The notes beneath the pieces were generated by a model that worked only from the letters and a program-made list of their open reading frames with translations, searched no databases and was not told the origin of the DNA. A stretch of 64,000 nt of DNA from Candidatus Amarolinea dominans. GTDB lineage: Bacteria > Chloroflexota > Anaerolineae > SSC4 > Amarolineaceae. A program made the translations under genes and the position numbers. The DNA lies in assembly GCA_016719785.1 (NCBI GenBank), contig JADJYJ010000019.1:1-64000 (forward strand), in the 5' to 3' direction. Numbering within the stretch: position 1 is the stretch's first letter; every line of letters starts with the position of its first letter. Shown one piece after another: positions 26,839 through 35,171 of this stretch.

Positions 26839-26920
26839 GCGGTGCCTCCTCACAAGCAGTTGGACATGCAAGCTCTGACAATGCGCTACGGAGCGTGCCG
26901 GCGCCTACCACGCCAGAAAG

Positions 26921-26949
26921 ATTATACCACAAGGCACAAGTCGTACCAA
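26921..26949 (-). promoter_or_regulatory. Predicted promoter of the nuclease-dnaB operon
   Basis: Minus strand TTGGTA (26949-26944), a 17-bp spacer and TATAAT (26926-26921), about 80 bp upstream of the first start codon. Confidence 0.65.
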
Positions 26950-26958
26950 AGTGAGCAG

Positions 26959-27059
26959 TTGGAGATGTGCGGGCGGAATGGTATACTGCAAGCGGGCACG
27001 AATTGCGCCTGTTTCCGTAGGCGGAAAAGTGAAGTCTATTCCCGCTTGCAGTATATAAT
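26959..27059 (+). promoter_or_regulatory. Promoter with long inverted repeat before the second subtilase
   Basis: TTGGAG (26959-26964), 17 bp and TATACT (26982-26987) form a plus-strand promoter. The -10 hexamer lies inside the left arm of a perfect 15-bp inverted repeat (26982-26996 with 27041-27055; arm TATACTGCAAGCGGG). The right arm runs into a second -10-like TATAAT (27054-27059). It could be an operator or an mRNA leader hairpin. Confidence 0.5.
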
Positions 27060-27113
27060 CGCCGCAGCTATTTGGGCAACAAACCGGCGCGGGTGCGACC
27101 GGCAAGGACAGGG

Positions 27114-29108
27114 ATGAACCGGCAAAAAACAGACCCATTGCTTCAAGCGCAGATAGAAAAGATCGAAAAGATAGAAAAGATCGAAAAAATCGAAAAGACT
27201 GAGAGCGAGCAGGCCATTCCGCTCATCGTGCGGCTGGACGTCAGTCGCGGCCTGCAGCCCTCGTTGAGTCCCGGGCAAACTGTCGTTGCCGTTCGTTACC
27301 AGTATCGGCTCCTGCCGATGGTGGCACTGCTGGCCACGCCAGGACAAATCTACGCGCTGCGCGACGATCCGGCCATTGACCGCCTGTGGTACGACCTGCC
27401 TGTGCAGGTGTGCCTTGATTTTTCCGTGTCCTTGATCCAGGCGCCGCGCGTGTGGGGCATGGGCGTCACCGGGCGCGGTGTGCGCGTGGCTCTCCTCGAT
27501 ACCGGCATTGATGTCTCGCATCCTGACCTGCGCGGGCGCGTGGTCGGCTCGGCCGTCTTTGCCGGCGACAACCTGCTCGACCGTCAGGGACATGGCACCC
27601 ATGTCGCCGGCATCATTGCTGGCAGCGGCAGCGCCAGCGCCAGGCGCTTTTCCGGTGTGGCGCCGGATGCCGCGCTCCTCGTGGCCCGCGTCCTGGACGA
27701 TCGGGGCGCCGGCTGGTCGAGTGATGTGATGGCCGGCCTGGACTGGGCCGTGGTACAGGGGGCGCGTGTCGTCAATCTATCGCTGAGCAGCGAGCACTAC
27801 GGCGATGGCAGCGACGCGCTGTCGCTCTTCTGCGACGCGGTCGTGCAGCAGGGTGTGGTGGTGTGTGTGGCGGCCGGCAATGACGGCCCGGCTCCACACA
27901 GCGTGGGCGCACCGGGCTGTGCGCGCCAGGTGCTCACCGTGGGCGCCAGCACCGATGCCGACGGCATCGCTGAATTCTCGGCGCATGGCCCCACAGCCGA
28001 TGGGCGCATCAAGCCCGATGTACTCTTTCCCGGCACGCTGATTACCTCAACCCGCGCGCGTGGCACGCACATGGGTGCGAGTCAGGGCGACCTGTACACC
28101 GAAGCATCCGGCACCAGCATGGCCACGGCCCATGCCAGCGGCGTGGCGGCCCTGCTCCTGGAAGCCGATCCCAATGCAACTCCGGCGGAGGTCAAGGCGC
28201 ATCTGCTGGCCGGCGCCAAAGATTTGGGGCGTCACGCGCAGACGCAGGGCGCGGGTCGCGGCGATGCCTATGCCGCCTACCGGGTCGGGCACACCGCCGG
28301 CGACTTCGCAGGCAGCGCCGCAAGCTCTGCACCCCGCTCGCAGACCGCGGCAGACGCGCCATTCCCGCTGACCCCGGCCGCGCCAATGCCACCTGACCCG
28401 CGACCGCGGCGCACGTTGTCGAGGGGGCTGTGGTGGGCCGGGCTGGCCCTGGCTGCCCTGACGCTGTGCCTCTGTTCGCTCTTGATCCTTTTGGGCGGGC
28501 TGGATAGCGCGCTGCGCGTCCTGGAGGCGCGGGCCGTCACACCGACGCCGGCTTTGAATGTCCTGCTGCGCCAGGATTTCACAAGCCCTGATCCGGCCTG
28601 GCCGACCAACGAGAATGAGCAGGAGCAGCGCGGTCTGGCCGAAGGGCGCTATTATCTGATCGCCCGGCAGCCGCAGAGCCTGCTGAGTCAGGCCATTCCG
28701 GGGCGTTATGACAATGTGGTGATCGAGGTGGAGGCCGGCCAAACGGATGGGCCAGCCGGAGGCGCCTACGGTTTGATCCTGCGCCAGCGTGACAGCAGCA
28801 ATTTCTACTACGTGGGGCTGACCTCACAGGGGTCCTACAGTTTTGCCCGCCTGGTGAGTGGGCAGTGGCAGGAGATCATTCCGTGGACACCGGCCGAAGC
28901 CATTCTGAAGGTGGGCTATCTGAATCGTCTGCGGGTCGAGGCACGAGGCAAGCAGTTCAAAGTTACGGTCAACGGGCAAGTGCTGGCCACCGTCGAAGAT
29001 GGCACGTTCGACACGGGGGCGGCGGCGCTCTTTGCCGCCAGTTTCGACCAGGGCGGCGTGCGGATTGATTTCGACAATCTCAGCGTCTGGGCCGCCGCGC
29101 CCAACTAA
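27114..29108 (+). CDS. Subtilisin-like serine protease with C-terminal transmembrane and beta-jelly-roll domain
   Basis: A 664-residue S8 peptidase. Start at 27114 (AAGGA upstream); no N-terminal signal peptide is visible. Residues 14-30 are an Ile-Glu-Lys repeat encoded by 9-base DNA repeats. The triad is Asp129 (LLDTGID), His160 (GHGTHVAG) and Ser335 (GTSMATAH), with oxyanion Asn256 (AAGND). A single membrane helix (about 439-462) separates the protease from a LamG/DUF1080-like domain (about 480-660, YYLIARQPQSL, FYYVGLTSQGSYSFARL). Without a signal, the protease may face the cytoplasm and the jelly roll the outside, or export may be atypical. Orientation is unresolved. Confidence 0.9.
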   Translation: MNRQKTDPLLQAQIEKIEKIEKIEKIEKTESEQAIPLIVRLDVSRGLQPSLSPGQTVVAVRYQYRLLPMVALLATPGQIYALRDDPAIDRLWYDLPVQVCLDFSVSLIQAPRVWGMGVTGRGVRVALLDTGIDVSHPDLRGRVVGSAVFAGDNLLDRQGHGTHVAGIIAGSGSASARRFSGVAPDAALLVARVLDDRGAGWSSDVMAGLDWAVVQGARVVNLSLSSEHYGDGSDALSLFCDAVVQQGVVVCVAAGNDGPAPHSVGAPGCARQVLTVGASTDADGIAEFSAHGPTADGRIKPDVLFPGTLITSTRARGTHMGASQGDLYTEASGTSMATAHASGVAALLLEADPNATPAEVKAHLLAGAKDLGRHAQTQGAGRGDAYAAYRVGHTAGDFAGSAASSAPRSQTAADAPFPLTPAAPMPPDPRPRRTLSRGLWWAGLALAALTLCLCSLLILLGGLDSALRVLEARAVTPTPALNVLLRQDFTSPDPAWPTNENEQEQRGLAEGRYYLIARQPQSLLSQAIPGRYDNVVIEVEAGQTDGPAGGAYGLILRQRDSSNFYYVGLTSQGSYSFARLVSGQWQEIIPWTPAEAILKVGYLNRLRVEARGKQFKVTVNGQVLATVEDGTFDTGAAALFAASFDQGGVRIDFDNLSVWAAAPN

Positions 29109-29120
29109 GGGCAGCCTCTC

Positions 29121-29170
29121 CTCAACCCCCGGCCCCTTCTCCTCTCCGCGCTGCGGAGAGGAGAAGGGGG
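29121..29170. repeat. Palindromic intergenic repeat (family copy 2)
   Basis: CCCCTTCTCCTCTCCGC pairs perfectly with its complement over a 3-base loop (29133-29169), preceded by CTCAACCCCCGG. It is the inverted counterpart of 8008-8055, with the loop-proximal bases changed in a compensated way (CAC/GTG against CGC/GCG). Confidence 0.75.
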
Positions 29171-29250
29171 GGAGAGGGCGGAACGGCGTTGGCGAAGGGG
29201 GAAGATGGCGGAACGGCGTTGGAGTTTTCACGTCGAAGCCTGGCGACTTT

Positions 29251-29267
29251 GCGGGCGAAACGCCCGC
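29251..29267. terminator. GC-rich hairpin between convergent subtilase and ssb genes
   Basis: GCGGGCG-AAA-CGCCCGC lies between two convergent genes. The surrounding sequence contains two copies of GGCGGAACGGCGTTGG (about 29177 and 29205) and two of TTTTCACGTC. Possibly a bidirectional terminator or another dispersed repeat. Confidence 0.4.
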
Positions 29268-29300
29268 GCTCCCAGCCGTAGGTTTTCACGTCAACGTGAT

Positions 29301-29690
29301 TTAGAAGGGTTCTTCGATCGCTGGCTCTTCCAGGGGCGGCGGGGGCGGCTCATCATGTCGGCGGGGTTCCAGTAGCTGCAAGCCGTTCATGTTGATCTTG
29401 GTGCGCGAGCGTTTCTCGCCTTTGTCATCAACCCACTGATCGTTACGCAACTCGCCTTCCACGTAGGCCAGGCTGCCCTTCTTCAGATATTGCTGGCAGA
29501 TTTCGCCCAGGCGACCCCAGGCCTCCAGTTGAAACCACTCCGTGGCCTGTTTGCGCTCACCGTCCTGCCCCTTCCAGACACGGTCAACCGCCATCGAAAA
29601 CGATACGACCTGCGCCCCGCTGGGGATGTAGCGCACTTCCGGATCACGACCCAGGCGCCCGATCAACTGCACGCGATTCAAGTTTGCCAT
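29301..29690 (-). CDS. ssb: Single-stranded DNA-binding protein
   Basis: A 129-residue SSB. The OB fold is clear: MANLNRVQLIGRLGRDPEVRY, SFSMAVDR, TEWFQLEAWGRLGEICQQYL and KGSLAYVEGELRNDQW. The start at 29690 is preceded by GGGAGGA, ruling out an upstream in-frame codon. The tail is Pro-rich with acidic residues and ends EEPF, a short version of the usual acidic DDDIPF-type partner-binding tip. Lies downstream of HerA and shares its strand, consistent with a repair or recombination grouping. Confidence 0.95.
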   Translation of the reverse strand: MANLNRVQLIGRLGRDPEVRYIPSGAQVVSFSMAVDRVWKGQDGERKQATEWFQLEAWGRLGEICQQYLKKGSLAYVEGELRNDQWVDDKGEKRSRTKINMNGLQLLEPRRHDEPPPPPLEEPAIEEPF

Positions 29691-29724
29691 ATGAGTCCTC
29701 CCTGTTTTGTTCGACGTGACAGTG

Positions 29725-29772
29725 GCCAGCAGTGCTGTCAATCGCCAGCAGTGCTGTCAGCGGACAGTCCGC
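29725..29772. repeat. Direct repeats with palindromic cores upstream of ssb
   Basis: GCCAGCAGTGCTGTCA occurs at 29725-29740 and 29744-29759; each contains the palindrome CAGCA-G-TGCTG. A further palindrome, GCGGAC-A-GTCCGC, sits at 29760-29772. The location 35-80 bp before ssb fits a repressor or damage-response operator. Confidence 0.55.
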
Positions 29773-29812
29773 TTCGGAAGGCCTAACGAAAAGAGGAGGG
29801 CAAAAATCGCGC

Positions 29813-31465
29813 TCAGGCGCCGAACAAATCGTCCATATCCTGACTGAAGCTGGGCAGCGGGCTACGGTCGTCGCCGCGACGCTCATCGCTCGTCACGGCG
29901 CGGTAGAAAGCCTCGTCGTAGCGTCGCGTGCGCAGCACGATCGGCATGGGGACGGCGTGACCCACCATCAGAATCTGCTGCCTGGTGTCCAGGCTTTCCA
30001 TCATGGCGCGCACGGCCGCGCGGTTGGCTACGCCGGTCAGGACCGCTTCGATATCACGTTCTTCGGTCAGTTTGCCGGTGACGCGCGTGCCCAGTTGCGA
30101 GAGCACCTCGCTGTCAATCCCGCTGGGGCGCTGATCCACCACCATCAAGGTGACGCGGAACTTGCGCAGTTCGCGCGCGATGGTGCCGAAGATGGTCTGG
30201 CGGGCCGCACGCGGGTTGAGGAACTTGTGCGCCTCTTCCAGGGTAATCATCAACGGTTTGGGAGCATCGGCCTCATTGCGCGATTCGACAAATTTCTCCA
30301 TTTTCTGCACATACAGCTCGCGCACCCGGCGCGTCACAATGTTGGCGACCAGCATATGGTCGAGCGTGCGCGATTCGCTGCCAAAGTGCAGGATGACATG
30401 GATGCCCCGGTCGAGAAGGGCCACAATCTCATCAATGGCCTTGGTGTCGGCCTGCGGCACCACGAACGGACGGCGCTCCACCAGGTAGAGCTTGCGCTGC
30501 AGCGCGGCCAGGGCGCTGGAACTGGCGTTGGCGCCCTTCGCCCAATCTTCCATCTCCGCCGGTGTCATGCCGAGCAGGCGGGCAAGCCATGCGCCGTGAA
30601 AATCCCTTTCCAGGAGGGCAATCGTGGTCTCAGCCGTCTCGTTGAGGTCCAACTCCTCGCGCAGCAGAAGGATGTCATCGGCCTCGATCTGGTTGAGACC
30701 GATCTTGAAAATGGCATCCACCCGCCGGCCGGCGCGGCGGCCGGCCTGTTCGCTCAACGACCAGACCTGCACACGGGTGCCGAACAGGTCTTTGAGGCCC
30801 TTGACCATGACCTTGTCTTCGGAGGTGACGCCGAACGCATACTCATCGTGCATGTCAAAGATGAGGTTGACGCCCACCTTGCGCTGGACGATGCCGCACA
30901 GGAGCAGGCGCGCGAGGAACGACTTGCCCGTGCCTGACTGGCCGAAGACGCCGTTGGAGCGTTCCATCAGGCGCTCCAGGTCAAGGCTGATGGGCAAATC
31001 GGCGCCGACCAGCGGCGTGCCCATGGCGAAGAACTTGCCGCCCTCGCGGCCAAAGACCAGCTCGAAATCACCCTCGCTGGCGTGACGCAGGATGGCGAAA
31101 TGCATGGGGATGGTGCGCACCGGCTCCGGCCGCGCCGTCTGGTCCACAAAGGCCAGAGGATCGGCCGACGGCTTCTTGATCATCAGCATCGGCTTGACCT
31201 GCACCACGGCGTAGGTACTGATGCCGGCCAGCGCGGCGCGGACGAAGGTGGACGCGGCGCCGGGCGGCACGCTCAGCAGGCCAGGATCGGTTACGCGCAG
31301 CTGCAAGTCGCTGATCGTGCTGAAGTAGAGATGATCCTCGCCCTCCACAATCACGAAGCTGCCAATGCTCAGCCCTTCGGTGGACACCCCGGCCTCCAGC
31401 CGCGCGGTCAGCGTCGCATTGAAGGCCCCGTCAGTGATAATCCCCAGTCGTTCGTGTTGAGTCAT
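29813..31465 (-). CDS. HerA-type DNA translocase ATPase
   Basis: A 550-residue HerA/FtsK-superfamily ATPase. An N-terminal HAS-barrel (LGIITDGAFNATLTARL through SIGSFVIVEG) is followed by Walker A GQSGTGKS (175-182), a FDMHDEY segment, Walker B PLMITLEEAH and a RELRKFRVTLMVVDQRPS sensor region. HerA hexamers work with the NurA nuclease in DNA-end processing. A NurA-like protein and a HAS-barrel protein lie 4 kb away on the same strand. Its ATG overlaps the stop of the phosphatase gene as ATGA. Confidence 0.9.
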   Translation of the reverse strand: MTQHERLGIITDGAFNATLTARLEAGVSTEGLSIGSFVIVEGEDHLYFSTISDLQLRVTDPGLLSVPPGAASTFVRAALAGISTYAVVQVKPMLMIKKPSADPLAFVDQTARPEPVRTIPMHFAILRHASEGDFELVFGREGGKFFAMGTPLVGADLPISLDLERLMERSNGVFGQSGTGKSFLARLLLCGIVQRKVGVNLIFDMHDEYAFGVTSEDKVMVKGLKDLFGTRVQVWSLSEQAGRRAGRRVDAIFKIGLNQIEADDILLLREELDLNETAETTIALLERDFHGAWLARLLGMTPAEMEDWAKGANASSSALAALQRKLYLVERRPFVVPQADTKAIDEIVALLDRGIHVILHFGSESRTLDHMLVANIVTRRVRELYVQKMEKFVESRNEADAPKPLMITLEEAHKFLNPRAARQTIFGTIARELRKFRVTLMVVDQRPSGIDSEVLSQLGTRVTGKLTEERDIEAVLTGVANRAAVRAMMESLDTRQQILMVGHAVPMPIVLRTRRYDEAFYRAVTSDERRGDDRSPLPSFSQDMDDLFGA

Positions 31466-31938
31466 GGTAACCCCATTCCTCTTTCCTGCAGGAAGGCCAG
31501 CAGCCCACGGCAGCCGGCGACCACCAGCTTGTAGGTGTAATCGAAGTTGTTATCGTAATAGGGATCGGGGATATCACGAGGAAAGTTGGCCGGGGCAAAC
31601 TCCATCAGCCGATGCGTCTTGCCATCCAGATCACCGCGCAGGTCCAGGCGCTGCAGATCATAAATGTTGTCCTGATCCATAGTGACAATGTAATCGGCGG
31701 CGCGCAGATCGGCCGGCGTCACCTGGCGAGCGCGGCCCTGGTGAGCAATGTCAGCCTGGCGTAGCACAGCCAGCGTGCCGCGGTGCGCCGGTTCACCCAC
31801 ATGCCATTGACTGGCGCCGGCAGACAGAATCTCGATCCTATCCTGCAGCCCGGCCTGCGTCACCAGGTGACGAAACACCGCTTCGGCCATCGGCGAGCGG
31901 CAGATATTACCCAGGCAGATGAAAAGAACTTGAATCAT
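31462..31938 (-). CDS. Low-molecular-weight protein tyrosine phosphatase
   Basis: A 158-residue cytoplasmic phosphatase. The P-loop CLGNICRSP (Cys about residue 7, Arg about 13) is at the N-terminus as required, and the general-acid loop DPYYDNN (about 125-131) is intact. Length is typical. The start MIQVLF is chosen because the P-loop normally begins within 10-15 residues. Translationally coupled to HerA through ATGA, an unexpected partner. Confidence 0.9.
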   Translation of the reverse strand: MIQVLFICLGNICRSPMAEAVFRHLVTQAGLQDRIEILSAGASQWHVGEPAHRGTLAVLRQADIAHQGRARQVTPADLRAADYIVTMDQDNIYDLQRLDLRGDLDGKTHRLMEFAPANFPRDIPDPYYDNNFDYTYKLVVAGCRGLLAFLQERGMGLP

Positions 31939-31950
31939 CAGACAATCCAC

Positions 31951-31966
31951 GCGTCCAATCTTGCAT
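31951..31966. repeat. Direct repeat of the end of the TumA-like gene
   Basis: GCGTCCAATCTTGCAT is identical to 32625-32640 inside the antitoxin gene. On the minus strand it still reads QDWTR, the antitoxin C-terminal motif, so it looks like a fossil of that gene end, 660 bp away. Confidence 0.6.
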
Positions 31967-31979
31967 CCCTTTACAAGGC

Positions 31980-32198
31980 TCAGGCGAGCTGAGCCACCCG
32001 ATTCAGATTTATCGTGAAGCTGGTCAAATCCTGTCCGGCCAGAATTCGTCCAGCAAACACGATCTCTAATCCCAGAGGCACCCCATCTCTATCCACATCA
32101 ACGAAAACGTACTTTCCAACGGTCAACGTGTCATCTACCTCACCGGCGCGCAGCCGGATATAGATCGCGTCTGCCTGCGGATCATAATCAATTTGCAT
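31980..32198 (-). CDS. DUF2283 family small protein
   Basis: A 72-residue protein with the DUF2283 pattern: YDPQADAIYIRLRAGEVDDTLTVG, VFVDVDRDGVPLGLEIV. GAGGTGAGGA lies directly before the ATG. Members are often found beside toxin-antitoxin genes and small DUFs on genomic islands; no activity is established. Here it lies between a TumA/TumE-like pair and the phosphatase. Confidence 0.85.
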   Translation of the reverse strand: MQIDYDPQADAIYIRLRAGEVDDTLTVGKYVFVDVDRDGVPLGLEIVFAGRILAGQDLTSFTINLNRVAQLA

Positions 32199-32236
32199 TC
32201 CTCACCTCTCGTCCTCAGTCATCTGTATCCGAGGCT

Positions 32237-32632
32237 TTATCGTGAGAGATTGGTGTGAATCCATTCAACAAATGACTCAAATATGATCTCATCGGTCAAA
32301 ACAAGATCAGCTTTGTCCCGTAAATGAAGATGTGGTACCAGTTTCCCTGCATACTGAGCACCAATTCTGCCGTACTTGAGACGGATGGCACGTGGATCAG
32401 GGCTGTTGTCGAACCCCGCTATTACCCAGTCCCCGAGCAGCACGTAGTAGCCATATTTCCGAACGCCATCGCTGAACATCTCAACTACTGAAATGCGATT
32501 GGGGCCATAATCCGCATGCAAGCGCAAGATGCTGCGCATGGGCGTGGTATCGGTGGAGTATTCGATATTCTCGAAGGTGGCGAAGGCTCGTGCAACTATG
32601 TTATTAAAATGGCTTGCAGCTTGCGCGTCCAA
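32237..32632 (-). CDS. Putative TumE-family (DUF6516) toxin
   Basis: A 131-residue protein resembling TumE/DUF6516 toxins. A beta-rich middle (SILRLHADYGPNRISVVEMFSDG, KYGYYVLL, VIAGFDNSPDPRAIRLKYG) leads to the conserved VPHLHLRDKADLVLTDEI and a final FVEWI helix. It starts at a TTG that overlaps the antitoxin end by 37 bp, which suggests coupling. The proposed activity of the family (RNA targeting) is not evident from the sequence. The start is uncertain; a later ATG in MRSILR would drop the first 31 residues. Confidence 0.65.
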   Translation of the reverse strand: MDAQAASHFNNIVARAFATFENIEYSTDTTPMRSILRLHADYGPNRISVVEMFSDGVRKYGYYVLLGDWVIAGFDNSPDPRAIRLKYGRIGAQYAGKLVPHLHLRDKADLVLTDEIIFESFVEWIHTNLSR

Positions 32633-32928
32633 TCTTGCATTCCTTGATGGCAGAATTCCCAGTCAGCCAGATCAATCTCCCAGGTCTTGGAAATCGTACT
32701 CTCGATCATCTTCACAAAGGCTTCATCTTGACCGACATGCTTGACAAAGGCCGGATAACGCATACCGTACTTCTCCTGATACACGGCATCTCTGCGCCTT
32801 AGGTCGGCTATTTTGGCTGTGACCTGCTCAATTGCATAACGCTGTAAGGCCAGGTTGACCGCATCTTCCAGGCTGCCAAAAGGCTTCAGGGCCTCGACGT
32901 ACCTATCTCTAATCGCTACTGTCACCAT
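32596..32928 (-). CDS. Putative TumA-like antitoxin
   Basis: A 110-residue, largely helical protein just upstream of the TumE-like gene. The start at 32928 (MVTVAIRDRYVEAL) follows GAGG. A short N-terminal strand and a helix with SLEDAVNLALQRYAIEQVTAKIADLRRR suggest a dimerising DNA-binding/antitoxin end; the remainder (KYGMRYPAFVKHV, WEIDLADWEFCHQGMQDWTRKL) would bind the toxin. Order antitoxin-toxin with overlap is typical of type II systems. A long inverted repeat lies just upstream and could be its operator. Function by context. Confidence 0.6.
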   Translation of the reverse strand: MVTVAIRDRYVEALKPFGSLEDAVNLALQRYAIEQVTAKIADLRRRDAVYQEKYGMRYPAFVKHVGQDEAFVKMIESTISKTWEIDLADWEFCHQGMQDWTRKLQAILIT

Positions 32929-32961
32929 GCTCGAACCTCGATTTCGGAAACAGCTAACCTT

Positions 32962-33064
32962 TCGTCTAAGGAATGAGAATTTTTTAACTGTCCAGTTCCG
33001 AGCAAATTCTGAGCATACAGACAGCACCAAAGTGACACTTATTTAATTCTCATTCCTAAGTCGA
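32962..33064. repeat. Imperfect ~25-bp inverted repeat upstream of the toxin-antitoxin pair
   Basis: Arms at 32962-32987 and 33039-33064 share AGGAATGAGAATT and flanking TCG.CT, with three mismatched bases then TAA. The 51-bp middle has no coding sense. It may be the autoregulatory operator region or a miniature inverted-repeat element about 100 bp long; no clear target duplication was seen. Confidence 0.6.
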
Positions 33065-33172
33065 ACGAATTGTAGCACAAGCGGCTGGGATGGTCAATGG
33101 CTTGATTCATGCGGAAACTGGCGACAAGATCAGTCGCAGTGGTAGGTGCGGGCATAGAGAGGCTTTTCTTAT

Positions 33173-33703
33173 TCAGCATTCCGCCTTCCATTCATCCAGC
33201 CATGCCCTGACTGCGGCCGGTGTGCGCAGGTGAATCACGTGCAGATGGCGGTAGGCTGGCTGCAAGAAGAGCAGCGGATACTCACGCCGCCGGCGTTTGT
33301 AGGTGCGCAAGGCCCACAGGATGATCGAATCACGGCTGAGTTGGGCGGCCAATGTTTCGCGGTTGCCACTCCACAGTTTCTCACGGCAGAGGACGCGGCG
33401 CAGCGTGCGTCCCAGCAAGCGCCAGAGAATGATGCCGAGCGTGAAGTCCAGCCACACCACCGTGTCGGCACGCGCCCACACCAGATCGCGCACCGCGCTG
33501 TAGTTACCGTCCGCGGCCCAGGTCTCGGCTGCCACTGCCGCGGCCACCCGCGCCCGAAAGACATCCAGCGGAGCTTCCTGCCAGTTCGGCTCCCAATGCA
33601 AGGCGTCCAGCTCGATGTGCGCCACGCCCATGCGCTGCGCCAGGTCGCGCGCCAGGGTGGTCTTGCCTGAACCGGAGGTGCCTACGACGGAGATGCGCTG
33701 CAT
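33173..33703 (-). CDS. P-loop kinase-like protein (FlaR/adenylate kinase-related)
   Basis: A 176-residue protein with Walker A GTSGSGKTT (8-16) followed by LARDLAQRMGVAHIELDALHWEPNW. The latter is characteristic of the so-called DNA topology modulation (FlaR) group of small nucleotide kinases. WAADGNYSAVRDLVWARADTVVWLDF carries the Walker B-like Asp. Substrate is not established. AGGAG precedes the ATG. Last gene of the NurA-led operon, separated from the SDR gene by heptanucleotide repeats. Confidence 0.85.
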   Translation of the reverse strand: MQRISVVGTSGSGKTTLARDLAQRMGVAHIELDALHWEPNWQEAPLDVFRARVAAAVAAETWAADGNYSAVRDLVWARADTVVWLDFTLGIILWRLLGRTLRRVLCREKLWSGNRETLAAQLSRDSIILWALRTYKRRRREYPLLFLQPAYRHLHVIHLRTPAAVRAWLDEWKAEC

Positions 33704-33716
33704 GGTGGGTGACTCC

Positions 33717-34626
<910 letters not shown>

Positions 34627-34651
34627 GCGATCTCCCTTGACTGGCCTGAAA

Positions 34652-35158
34652 TCAGGCGGCCGTCAGTGCGGCGATGCGCGCGGCCTGCTCAGGATAATCG
34701 GCCAACAGCGCGGCGCGTGCGCCCAGTTCGAATTCATCCTGCTCATAGGCCGGGGTCATGGTGGTGCCCAGCAGCGCCAGGCGACCGCCCGGGCGCACCC
34801 GTGAACCTTGCCAGGCGCCGGCCGGCGCCACAAACTGCACGTGCTGGCCGGCCTCCAGATCATGCCCCAGGATGACCACCTGGCTGTCGCCGTCGGGATG
34901 CAGCAGCAGGAGCTCGACTGGATCGCCCAGGTAGAAATGATAGACCTCATCGGTCAGCAGGCGATGCAGGGCCGAGAAGTGGTCGTCATACAGCAGGAAG
35001 TAGATGACGCTTGCCAGCGCACGCGGCCCGCGATCGCGCGCCGGCGCGGCCTTCTGCACAGCAGCGTCTGAGGCGGTGAAGGTCCGTCGAAAGAATCCAC
35101 CTTCGATGGGCAGAGGCTTCAGGTCGAGCAGTTCGATCAGTTGTTGGGCGGTCAGCAT
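34652..35158 (-). CDS. Cupin, DUF985 family
   Basis: A 168-residue protein with the DUF985 cupin pattern: LIELLDLKPLPIEGGFFRRTF, VIYFLL, FSALHRLLTDEVYHFYLGDPVELLLL, GARLALLGTTMTPAYEQDEFELG (here GGRLALLG). Members are RmlC-like jelly rolls, some acting as sugar-nucleotide epimerase-like or metal-binding proteins; activity unknown. Spaced 13 bp from the HAS-barrel gene and 25 bp from the SDR gene. Confidence 0.88.
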   Translation of the reverse strand: MLTAQQLIELLDLKPLPIEGGFFRRTFTASDAAVQKAAPARDRGPRALASVIYFLLYDDHFSALHRLLTDEVYHFYLGDPVELLLLHPDGDSQVVILGHDLEAGQHVQFVAPAGAWQGSRVRPGGRLALLGTTMTPAYEQDEFELGARAALLADYPEQAARIAALTAA

Positions 35159-35171
35159 GTGGTGGGCGCTC

